Assembly (NCBI GenBank): GCA_044221445.1
Contig: JBGAPF010000003.1
Coordinates: 1-64,000, forward strand
Origin: JBDHTS01 sp044221445
GTDB taxonomy: Bacteria > Pseudomonadota > Alphaproteobacteria > Micavibrionales > Micavibrionaceae
Direction of reading: 5' to 3'
DNA: 64,000 nt
Position numbers and translations under genes: made by a program. The notes under the pieces were generated by a model. The model saw nothing but the letters and a program-made list of their open reading frames with translations, did not search any database and had not been told where the DNA came from. Shown in pieces: positions 8,962-16,074 of this stretch. Position 1 is the stretch's first letter; each line of letters begins with the position of its first letter.

Positions 8962-9037
8962 TGGTGGCTGAGGAGGGATTTGAACCCCCGACACAGGGAT
9001 TATGATTCCCCTGCTCTACCGACTGAGCTACTCAGCC
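8962..9037 (-). tRNA. tRNA-Met (CAT anticodon), elongator type
   Basis: A 76-base cloverleaf on the minus strand: acceptor GGCTGAG/CTCAGCC, D-arm GCTC..GAGC, anticodon stem GGGGA/TCCCT with loop ATCATAA (anticodon CAT), T-arm GGGGG-TTCAAAT-CCCTC, and an encoded CCA end. The anticodon arm and GTGTC variable loop resemble alphaproteobacterial elongator tRNA-Met rather than initiator tRNA (position 1 pairs). A CAT-anticodon tRNA-Ile2 is the alternative but is less likely. Confidence 0.92.
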
Positions 9038-9051
9038 TCCGGCGATGCGGA

Positions 9052-9081
9052 TATATGGACGGTTTCCGGGGTGTTTGTCAA
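9052..9081 (-). promoter_or_regulatory. Sigma70-type promoter of tRNA-Met
   Basis: On the minus strand a perfect TTGACA (-35, at 9076-9081) is followed by an 18-base spacer and CATATA (-10, at 9052-9057), placing the start roughly 8 bases before the tRNA 5' end. Confidence 0.75.
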
Positions 9082-9103
9082 GAATGGCCGTCCTGTTTCC
9101 GCC

Positions 9104-9877
9104 TCAAAACAGTTTTTCAAGAAAATCGAGGGCATAGGCCCAGGACCGGGCATCCGCCTTCGCGTTATAGGCGATGCCCTTCGACGGGTCTTCGCCCGCC
9201 TCCTTCTGGGTGAAAGCGTGGACGGCATGGGCGTATTTCGTCAGGACCCAGTCGGCGCCCGCCGCGTTCATTTCCTTCTCGAACGCCGCGACCTCTTCCG
9301 GCTTCACCATCGGGTCGTCCGCGCCGTGATGGACCTGGATGGACGCCTTGATCACGCCGGGCTTCGTCACCGGGTCGGGCGTGGAAAGCCCGCCATGGAA
9401 GCTGACCGCGCCCAGGATGTCCGCGCCGGAGCGCGCGAGTTCGAGCGCCATGGTGCCGCCGAAGCAATAGCCGATGATGGCGACCCGCGCCGGGTCCGCG
9501 CCCTCGATCTGCCGCGCGTAAACGAGCGCGTTGTTCAGGCGGCGGCGGGAGGTCGCCGCGTCGCTTTTGTATTTCGTCGCCAGTTCGCCCGCTTCCTTCG
9601 TGTCCTTGGGACGGATACCCTGGCCGTACATATCGATGGCGAAGGCGATATAGCCCTGCTGCGCCAGCATGTCGGCGCGCATCTTTTCGTTCGCGGTCAA
9701 GCCCATCCACTGATGGGCGATCATCACGACCGGCGCCTTGCCGGTCGTGTTCGCGGGCTTCGCGACATAGCCTTCCAGCACGGTGTCGCCATCCTTGTAG
9801 GTGACGGTTTCGCCGGCCTTGGCGGCGGCGGGAAACAAGACGGCGCAGAGTACGGCCAGCAACGGAAACCATTTCAT
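9104..9877 (-). CDS. Exported dienelactone hydrolase family protein
   Basis: 257 residues with a signal peptide (cleavage expected after AAAKA, near residue 21). The alpha/beta-hydrolase core carries the dienelactone-hydrolase nucleophile Cys138 in GYCFGG, an acidic residue in HHGADDP and a histidine in KYAHAVHAFT, and an early MIAHQWMGL strand-loop. Cytosolic members hydrolyse dienelactone in chloroaromatic breakdown; exported members of this type have no settled substrate. It is a single gene read towards the tRNA promoter region, and lies divergent from the HD-domain gene. Confidence 0.85.
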   Translation of the reverse strand: MKWFPLLAVLCAVLFPAAAKAGETVTYKDGDTVLEGYVAKPANTTGKAPVVMIAHQWMGLTANEKMRADMLAQQGYIAFAIDMYGQGIRPKDTKEAGELATKYKSDAATSRRRLNNALVYARQIEGADPARVAIIGYCFGGTMALELARSGADILGAVSFHGGLSTPDPVTKPGVIKASIQVHHGADDPMVKPEEVAAFEKEMNAAGADWVLTKYAHAVHAFTQKEAGEDPSKGIAYNAKADARSWAYALDFLEKLF

Positions 9878-10005
9878 GACGGTCGGTCCTTTTGTTCAAC
9901 TTCCCCTGTAACATAAGGGAAATAAGGGCCGAAGCAACCGGGAAGACGTGAAAATTGCCAAAACTCATGAACATGTAATATAAATTATGTCATCAGGGAT
10001 ATGAC

Positions 10006-11151
10006 ATGACCCGCCTTGTTACAGCCTATACGCTCGACAACCAGATCGGGCAGATCGCCCGTCTCCTGCCCCAGGGCCCAGAGGCCGTCCATGCGGCGTT
10101 CGGGGGTGAAGGTCCTTTCAGGCAGACTCTTCGCTACATTCGCGAGCGCGATCTCCATTACAAACTGCCGCAACTTCACCGCGATTTTTTCAATGCCGCG
10201 TCCGGGAGGGGCGATGAACTGGCGACCCGTTTCCAACATGGCCTGCTGCTTTGGAAACAGACGGACCGGCCAAGCCTGCCCGCGCTCGGGGAACAGCTTC
10301 TCCTCCACCGTAAGCTGACGCCGGTCTTGCTGGAAAACCCGAAATCGTCGCGGCGAACGGATGTCAAACTCGCCCGCGCGCTTCTGCTCATCGCCCTGCG
10401 CGGTGAAATGATCAGAGGCGCGCCGCCGGAGTCTGGAAACGAGAAGGCGAACCCTTATCATAACGCCCCGCATTTCGGCGTTGTTGGCGTCCTGGCCGAT
10501 TTTCTTCTCAAGCGTCACGTCAGGCTTGCGCCCGAGGAACAGCTCGCTGTCCTCGGCGGACCCATGCAACTGGCGGCGCTTGTGGCCGCCTTCGCGCATG
10601 ATGTCGATCACCCGGGCGGCGGCAATCCGAAAGGCGAACCCTTCGCGTTCGAGGATCGGTCCTTTGAAGCGGTGAGGCCGCTTCTTGAGGCGGCGGGCAT
10701 CCCGCCCGAAATCCAGAACGACATTCACGTCATGATCCGGACCACCAGCCCCAACGGGCCGCAGACTTATCTTAAAAACGTCATGCGCCTGCTGCGCGCG
10801 GGTGAAAAGCCGACCCCGCAGGCCGTCGATCCGGGCCGGCGGTTTCCGGAGCTGGACTTACTGTGCGAACGTCCCGACCTGGCCGTGGCGGCGTCCATCG
10901 TGCATGACGCCGATCTTTATCTTTCCATCGCCGCGGGGCGGCTGGCGAACGAGATCACCAGCGGAAGGCTGACCGCCGAGTTTTGCGGGATAGGAGAGGG
11001 CAAGGATTTTTCGACAGACGAAGCTCTGGCATTTTTGCTGGACACCGTCGTGGGGCCCGACGGCTTTGCATCGCCGGCGGCGCGAGACTCGGGCAACGCC
11101 AAGGTTGAGGAATTGCGCCGGCATAACCGCCAGAGGCTGGACCTGTCCTAG
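10006..11151 (+). CDS. HD-domain protein resembling class I cyclic nucleotide phosphodiesterases
   Basis: 381 residues, predicted mostly helical and soluble. Metal-site motifs appear in the order seen in class I (eukaryote-type) phosphodiesterases: YHNAPH at 151-156, AHDVDHPGGGN at about 197-207, and a later HD at 300-301 in ASIVHDADLY. The general form HNxxH...HDxDHxG is characteristic of the PDEase_I group, a branch of the HD superfamily. I infer a metal-dependent phosphohydrolase; cAMP/cGMP specificity cannot be read from sequence. The ATG at 10006 is chosen because an ATG five bases earlier runs into a stop. Its stop codon shares a CTAG tetranucleotide with convergent mnmA. Confidence 0.6.
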   Translation: MTRLVTAYTLDNQIGQIARLLPQGPEAVHAAFGGEGPFRQTLRYIRERDLHYKLPQLHRDFFNAASGRGDELATRFQHGLLLWKQTDRPSLPALGEQLLLHRKLTPVLLENPKSSRRTDVKLARALLLIALRGEMIRGAPPESGNEKANPYHNAPHFGVVGVLADFLLKRHVRLAPEEQLAVLGGPMQLAALVAAFAHDVDHPGGGNPKGEPFAFEDRSFEAVRPLLEAAGIPPEIQNDIHVMIRTTSPNGPQTYLKNVMRLLRAGEKPTPQAVDPGRRFPELDLLCERPDLAVAASIVHDADLYLSIAAGRLANEITSGRLTAEFCGIGEGKDFSTDEALAFLLDTVVGPDGFASPAARDSGNAKVEELRRHNRQRLDLS

Positions 11152-12281
11152 GCGGCCGCCTTCACTTCGCTGTTATCCGTCCCCGCGATCCATCCGCCGC
11201 CGACCATGCGGTCGTCCAGATAGCACACCGCCGCCTGGCCCGGCGCGATGCCGTATTGCGGCGCGTCCAGTTCCAGCGTGGCCGTTCCGTCGCCGCGCCT
11301 GTGAAGCACGGCCCGTTCGGGCGCGGCCATCGAGCGGAGCTTGACGGTGACGCCGAGCGTGGTTTCGTCCGTCAGCCATGTGCAGTCTTTCAGGAAGACG
11401 ACGTCGCGCGCCAGCGCTTCCTTCGGCCCGACGAGGACGCGGTTGGACGGCGCGTCGAGCCGGACGACGTAAAGCGGGTCGTTGTTGTCCGTCGCGCCGC
11501 CGCCGATGCCGAGGCCTTTGCGCTGGCCGATGGTGTAATGGATGATCCCGTCATGCGCGCCGAGGACGCGTCCGTCGATATGCACGATTTCGCCCGGGAT
11601 CGCGGCTTCGGGACGCAGGGCTTTCACCACCTTCGCGTAATCGCCGCCGGGCACGAAGCAGATGTCCTGCGAGTCCGGTTTCGCCGCCGTGATCAGGCCC
11701 AGGCGTTCGGCCTGCGCGCGCGTCACGTCTTTGGTCCAGCCGCCGAGGGGAAAGCGCAGGAAATCCAGCTGACCCTGCGTCGTCGCGAACAGGAAATAAC
11801 TCTGGTCTTTCGTCGTATCCACGGCGCGGCGCAGTTCGGCCCGCCCGCCGTTCATGATACGCTGCACGTAATGCCCGGTCGCCATGCAGTCCGCGCCGAG
11901 GTCGTGCGCGACCTGCAACAGGTCGCGAAACTTGACCGTCTGGTTGCAGCGGACGCACGGGATCGGCGTTTCGCCGCGCAGATATGAATCCGCGAATTCG
12001 CCGATGACGCTGTCCTTGAAATTGTTTTCGTAGTTCAGCACGTAATGCGGAAACCCCCGCGCCTCGGCCACGCGCCGTGCGTCGTAAATATCCTGCCCCG
12101 CGCAGCACGCGCCTTTTTTCTTCAGCGCCTCGCCGACATCGTAAAGCTGCAGCGTCACGCCCACGACGTCATAGCCCTGCTCATGCAGCAGCGCCGCGAC
12201 GACGGACGAGTCGACGCCGCCCGACATGGCCACCACCACGCGGGTCTGCGATTCAGGTTTGTCGAAACCAAGGCTGTTCAT
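11148..12281 (-). CDS. mnmA: tRNA-specific 2-thiouridylase MnmA
   Basis: Thiolates U34 of the wobble position in tRNA Lys, Glu and Gln, using ATP and a persulfide. The sequence shows the PP-loop SGGVDSS, the nucleophile cysteine in PIPCVRCNQTVKF, the ATGHYV motif and the second catalytic cysteine in DSQDICFVPGGDY. The start at 12281 (MNSLGFDKPE) gives 377 residues; an in-frame extension of 12 hydrophobic residues upstream is unlikely. A ferredoxin and a cysteine desulfurase lie upstream on the same strand, a fitting source of sulfur. It ends in a CTAG shared with the convergent HD-domain gene. Confidence 0.95.
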   Translation of the reverse strand: MNSLGFDKPESQTRVVVAMSGGVDSSVVAALLHEQGYDVVGVTLQLYDVGEALKKKGACCAGQDIYDARRVAEARGFPHYVLNYENNFKDSVIGEFADSYLRGETPIPCVRCNQTVKFRDLLQVAHDLGADCMATGHYVQRIMNGGRAELRRAVDTTKDQSYFLFATTQGQLDFLRFPLGGWTKDVTRAQAERLGLITAAKPDSQDICFVPGGDYAKVVKALRPEAAIPGEIVHIDGRVLGAHDGIIHYTIGQRKGLGIGGGATDNNDPLYVVRLDAPSNRVLVGPKEALARDVVFLKDCTWLTDETTLGVTVKLRSMAAPERAVLHRRGDGTATLELDAPQYGIAPGQAAVCYLDDRMVGGGWIAGTDNSEVKAAA

Positions 12282-12394
12282 TGCAAGGACTATAATATTA
12301 TTAAACAGAAAAAACAAATATTTTACATATATATGAATTTAAGTTTGATATTTTTTCCATATTTTGCAATCATTCCATAAATCAGGAGAATAAA

Positions 12395-12625
12395 ATGGAT
12401 CAAGCATTCGCAACCCTAGATTCTCGACTTATTGATAAAATTACTGTTAAACTTGGAGAAGATTTTGATGCTGCGTCCTCCGCTCAGGAAAGAACAGATA
12501 TTGGTAACGCGATTGGTAATCTCTTACAGGCAAAAGCCCTGATCGCGGCCTCTTATACTAGAGCAAGCGAACGTTCGAATGCCGGTGGCAGTGCTGCCTT
12601 TTACGATCATAAACTACACGGATAA
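12395..12625 (+). CDS. Small hypothetical protein in AT-rich island
   Basis: 76 residues, predicted largely helical (MDQAFATLDSRLIDKITVK, later NAIGNLLQAKALIAASYTRA), without signal peptide or membrane segment. It is preceded by a strong CAGGAGAATAAA ribosome-binding site, which argues that it is translated. Codon choice (AAA, GAT, ATT, ACT, CTA) is AT-rich compared with flanking genes, and the 110 bases upstream are strongly AT-rich, so recent acquisition is possible. I do not recognise a family. Confidence 0.55.
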   Translation: MDQAFATLDSRLIDKITVKLGEDFDAASSAQERTDIGNAIGNLLQAKALIAASYTRASERSNAGGSAAFYDHKLHG

Positions 12626-12636
12626 CTGTTTCGCGC

Positions 12637-12972
12637 CTACCAGCCCGGCTTCGTGCCCGGCACGGCGACCACAAGCCCATCCAGTTCATCCGTCATCCGG
12701 ATCTGGCACCCGAGGCGGGAATTCTTGCGGACGTCGAAGGCAAGGTCGAGCATGTCTTCCTCTTCATCGGCCCGCGCGCCTTCGGGCAGGCATTTGTCCC
12801 ACCAGTCTGGATGGATATACATATGGCAGGTGGCGCAGGCCAGGCTGCCGCCGCACGCGCCCTCGATCGGGTCGATATCGTTCTTCACCGCGATCTCCAT
12901 GACCGACAGGCCGAGCGGTGCGTCGACCGTCTTCGGCGTGCCGTTTTTGAGGATAAAGGTCATGGTGGGCAT
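12637..12972 (-). CDS. Adrenodoxin-type [2Fe-2S] ferredoxin
   Basis: 111 residues. The cluster ligands are Cys40, Cys46, Cys49 and Cys89 (C-x5-C-x2-C ... C in EGACGGSLACATCH and RLGCQI), the pattern of vertebrate/bacterial-type Isc ferredoxins. The acidic interaction helix (ADEEEDMLDLAFD, about 68-80) is present. Proteins of this type supply electrons to Fe-S cluster assembly or to P450 systems. Its position directly downstream of a cysteine desulfurase gene suggests the former. No iscU, hscA or hscB is seen nearby, so this is not a standard isc operon. Confidence 0.9.
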   Translation of the reverse strand: MPTMTFILKNGTPKTVDAPLGLSVMEIAVKNDIDPIEGACGGSLACATCHMYIHPDWWDKCLPEGARADEEEDMLDLAFDVRKNSRLGCQIRMTDELDGLVVAVPGTKPGW

Positions 12973-13059
12973 GGGATTTCGCCTTGTTGTTCCGTGAAAG
13001 ACTTCTTAAAGCACAACGCTTCCAGAAACTTCAATCAAAAAGACTTTCTTGATTGTCTG

Positions 13060-14181
13060 TCATCCTATCCTGCCGTTCACCCGCCCGTGCATGGTCGTCC
13101 ATGCGCGGATAAAACGGTCGATATCGGCGTCCGTGGTCGCCCAGCCCATGGAGACGCGCACGGCGCCTGAGGCGATGGAGGAAGGCAGTCCCATCGCCTC
13201 AAGTACGTGGCTGGCCTTCACCGTGCCGCTGGAACAGGCGGAGCCGCTGGACACGGCGCAGCCTTCGAGGTCGAGGATCATCAGCTGTGTTTCGGCGGGA
13301 ATGCCGGGCAGCGCGATGCAGCTTGTGGCGGCCACGCGCGGGGCATCCGCGCCGACGACGGCGGCGCGCGGCTCGACGGCGCGCACACACTGTTCCATGC
13401 GGTCCCGCAGGGCGGCCAGGGTAGGCTGGCGGGCAAGGTCGGCCTGGATTTCGGCGGCTACCGCGCCGAAGCCGGCAATCGCGGCGACGTTTTCCGTGCC
13501 CGCCCGCTGGCGCTTTTCCTGGCCGCCGCCGGACAGCAGCCGCGCCGGGCGCGCCCCGGGGGCGGAGATCAGCGCGCCGATGCCCTGGGGCCCGCCGCCC
13601 TTATGCGCGGACAGACTCATGTAATCGACGCGCAGGGCGGGAAAATCGATGGCGACGCGTCCCATGCCCTGCACGGCGTCGGTATGGATAAAGACGCCCG
13701 GATGGAGCGACCGGACACGCTTTGCCAGGTCGGCAACGGGCTGGATCGCGCCGGTCTCGTTGTTGACCAGCATGATGGATACCAAAGACGGGGGCGGGCC
13801 CTGGCTTATCAGCGCTTCGAAAGCCGGAATATCTATGATGCCTTCCGGGGTGACAGGTATCCGTTCGGCGCCGGGCGCCGACTCCATCACCGAGGGGTGC
13901 TCGATGGCCGAGACAAGGATGCGTTCGCCGGCGAAGGTTTTCAAGACTGCGTTATTGGCTTCGGTCGCTCCGGACGTGAACGTCACCTGGGTGGATACCG
14001 TGCCGCACAGCGCCGCCACCTGTTCCCGCGCGGTTTCCACGATGCGGCGCGCCTCGCGTCCGAAGCGATGTACGGACGACGCGTTGCCGCCGCACGCCAT
14101 CGCCTGCAGCATCGCGTCGCGCGCCGCCGGTTTCAGCGGTGCGCTGGCGTTATAATCGAGATAGACGGGACCTGCGGACAT
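13060..14181 (-). CDS. Cysteine desulfurase (NifS/IscS family)
   Basis: A PLP enzyme that takes sulfur from cysteine as an enzyme-bound persulfide. The start at 14181 gives MSAGPVYLDYNASAP, the canonical N-terminus, and 373 residues; a TTG 57 bases upstream is in frame but less likely. Features: GATEANN, HTDAVQGMG, the PLP lysine in SLSAHKGGGPQG, and the catalytic Cys316 in SSGSACSSGT with the short active-site loop of class I enzymes. Ferredoxin and mnmA follow on the same strand, so it probably supplies sulfur for tRNA thiolation, Fe-S clusters or both. Confidence 0.93.
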   Translation of the reverse strand: MSAGPVYLDYNASAPLKPAARDAMLQAMACGGNASSVHRFGREARRIVETAREQVAALCGTVSTQVTFTSGATEANNAVLKTFAGERILVSAIEHPSVMESAPGAERIPVTPEGIIDIPAFEALISQGPPPSLVSIMLVNNETGAIQPVADLAKRVRSLHPGVFIHTDAVQGMGRVAIDFPALRVDYMSLSAHKGGGPQGIGALISAPGARPARLLSGGGQEKRQRAGTENVAAIAGFGAVAAEIQADLARQPTLAALRDRMEQCVRAVEPRAAVVGADAPRVAATSCIALPGIPAETQLMILDLEGCAVSSGSACSSGTVKASHVLEAMGLPSSIASGAVRVSMGWATTDADIDRFIRAWTTMHGRVNGRIG

Positions 14182-14400
14182 AATATTGTAGATACTGGTT
14201 TTGCCTGTGGCTGTCACTCTTTCATTATCCACAAACAAAACAAAACGTTATGAGAAATTCATGGACAACAGCGCCGGGGGTTTGCTATCAGGGCACAGCA
14301 CGTGTTCGTAAAAGCTGCAGGTTCGAGCAGCGGGGGTAGACTGAACTGGAGCGGAATTTTCGAAGGCCGCTTTCGATTGTGTGAAACATACGGGGATTGA

Positions 14401-15081
14401 ATGCCAGAGATTATCATAAACGGGCCTGCCGGTCGCATTGAGGGTCGTTACACCCATTCCAAGACGCCCAACGCGCCGCTCGCCATCGTCCTGCATCCGC
14501 ATCCGGAGCATGGGGGGACGATGAACAACAAACTCACTTACTATATGTTCCAGACCTTCGTGCAGCGCGGCTTTTCCACGCTCCGCTTCAATTTTCGCGG
14601 CGTCGGGCGCAGCCAGGGCGTCCACGACAAGGGCGAAGGCGAACTGAGCGACGCCGCCTCGGCGCTGGACTGGATGCAGGAAATAAACAAGAACGCGCCT
14701 TATGTCTGGGTCGCCGGATTTTCTTTCGGCGCCTGGATCGGGATGCAGCTGCTGATGCGGCGCCCCGAAGTGCGCGGCTTTATCTCCGTCGCGCCGCCCG
14801 CCAACATGCATGATTTCGCGTTTCTTGCGCCCTGCCCCACCTCGGGGCTGATCCTGCATGGCAGCCGCGACGAGATCGTGCCGGAACCGCACGTCGAGAA
14901 ACTGGTCCAGCGCCTGCGCGCGCAGAAGGGCATCAGCATCGATTACCGCGTGGTGCCCGAAGCCAACCATTTCTTCCACGACCGCGTCGACGACATGATC
15001 ATGCATGTCCACGACCACATGAATCGCGCGGGCGGCGGCAGACCCGTGGAAATTCCTGCCGGTCTGATCGCGGCAGAATAA
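14401..15081 (+). CDS. Alpha/beta hydrolase
   Basis: 226 residues, cytosolic. The first core strand and turn (LAIVLHPHPEHGGTMNN) and the second (FSTLRFNFRGVGRSQG) are typical of the small prokaryotic serine-hydrolase group related to YsgA/CocE-like proteins. The nucleophile is Ser108 in the elbow GFSFGAW; the acid is likely in HGSRDEIVP and the base in EANHFFHDR. The start ATG follows GGGGATTGA. Substrate unknown. It stands alone between the divergent cysteine desulfurase gene and a small hypothetical gene. Confidence 0.85.
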   Translation: MPEIIINGPAGRIEGRYTHSKTPNAPLAIVLHPHPEHGGTMNNKLTYYMFQTFVQRGFSTLRFNFRGVGRSQGVHDKGEGELSDAASALDWMQEINKNAPYVWVAGFSFGAWIGMQLLMRRPEVRGFISVAPPANMHDFAFLAPCPTSGLILHGSRDEIVPEPHVEKLVQRLRAQKGISIDYRVVPEANHFFHDRVDDMIMHVHDHMNRAGGGRPVEIPAGLIAAE

Positions 15082-15223
15082 TCTTTAGCGCTGACCGGCA
15101 TACAGGAGGAACCGCGTTCCTCCTGTTGAAAACTATGGCCCTGTTCTTGCAAAGCAGCATGCGAGATGGTAGAAAGATCCTACTCCTTTTTGCCCGTACC
15201 CTGAACCTGACGAGGAATCTGTC

Positions 15224-15541
15224 ATGGAAGAAATGCATGCGCGTCTTTACGAACTGGCCAGCGACCTCGCGGGCATGGTGAAACGGGAAGGGATGCAGGA
15301 TTTTACGCATGGCCAGGCCAGCGGCCGGACGACCGCGACGCTCTGCGGCCTCAGCGTGCTGAGCGATAACGGCGTGCTGCTGCGCGTTCATGCGTCCGAT
15401 ATCGATATGGCCTTCGACCATCCCGCCAACGACCATCCCGCCGTCTGCCGTTTCCGCAAGGGAACGGTGGCCGATCTGAAAAGCTGGCACCGCCGCCTCA
15501 ACGGTCTGTACGGCTTCCGCGCTTCGCGCAACGCGGCCTGA
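15224..15541 (+). CDS. Hypothetical protein
   Basis: 105 residues, soluble, with a helical N-terminus (MEEMHARLYELASDLAGMVKREG) and a His/Asp-rich middle (ASDIDMAFDHPANDHPAVC). No recognised domain. A GAGGAA Shine-Dalgarno sequence lies at proper spacing before the ATG, which supports translation. Its last codons form the left arm of a terminator shared with the convergent peroxiredoxin gene. Confidence 0.6.
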   Translation: MEEMHARLYELASDLAGMVKREGMQDFTHGQASGRTTATLCGLSVLSDNGVLLRVHASDIDMAFDHPANDHPAVCRFRKGTVADLKSWHRRLNGLYGFRASRNAA

Positions 15542-15558
15542 AATCAGGCCGCTTTTTT
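15533..15558 (+). terminator. Intrinsic terminator built into the gene end
   Basis: GCGGCCTG (15533-15540), loop AAAT and CAGGCCGC (15545-15552) form a perfect 8-bp stem followed by six T. The left arm is coding sequence of the hypothetical gene, including the first base pair of its stop, and the right arm encodes the last alanines of the convergent peroxiredoxin. Confidence 0.85.
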
Positions 15559-16026
15559 CGCCAGTTCCGCGAGGGCGGCCCGTACCTCTTCCACATGACC
15601 AGGCACCTTGACGTTCCGCCAGGCGCGGCGGACGACGCCGTTGCCGTCGATCAGAAAGGTCGCGCGGTCGACTCCCATGTATTTTTTGCCGTACATGCTT
15701 TTTTCGACCCATGTCCCGAACAGGGCGCATACCACGCCGTCCTCATCGGCCAGAAGCGGGAAGTTGAGGCCGTATTTGTCGGTGAACCTGACATGTTTCG
15801 CCGCGCTGTCGCGGGAAATGCCCAGAACGGCGCTTCCCAGATCTTCGAAATCTTTCAACGCGTCGCGGAAGCTACAGGCTTCCTTTGTGCAGCCGGGCGT
15901 GTCATCTTTGGGATAGAAATAAAGGACGACCGCCCTGCCCCTGTAATCCGACAAGCCCCTCTCTGTACCGTCCGTGGACGGCAGGCGGAAATCGGGAGCG
16001 GAAGCGCCTTCGACGATTGAACTCAT
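15544..16026 (-). CDS. bcp: Thioredoxin-dependent peroxiredoxin, Bcp/PrxQ type
   Basis: Reduces hydrogen peroxide and organic hydroperoxides. The start at 16026 (MSSIVEGASAPDF) is preceded by GGAAAGG and gives 160 residues, normal for the family. The peroxidatic Cys46 and resolving Cys51 lie in DDTPGCTKEACSFRD, the four-residue spacing of the atypical 2-Cys PrxQ group. GISRDSAAKHVRFTDKYGLNFPLLAD follows as usual. It diverges from the AsmA-type gene; the start codons are 48 bases apart, so the two promoters must be compact or overlapping. Confidence 0.93.
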   Translation of the reverse strand: MSSIVEGASAPDFRLPSTDGTERGLSDYRGRAVVLYFYPKDDTPGCTKEACSFRDALKDFEDLGSAVLGISRDSAAKHVRFTDKYGLNFPLLADEDGVVCALFGTWVEKSMYGKKYMGVDRATFLIDGNGVVRRAWRNVKVPGHVEEVRAALAELAKKAA

Positions 16027-16074
16027 GAGCAAGCCTTTCCATTGAACATGCCTCACCATAGCAGATCGTAGACC

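Noticed and set aside
8860..9213. A 117-codon frame across the tRNA region that reads WWLRRDLNPRHRDYDSPALPTE
   Set aside because: This is the well-known false translation of the strand opposite a tRNA; the tRNA-Met and its promoter explain the sequence.
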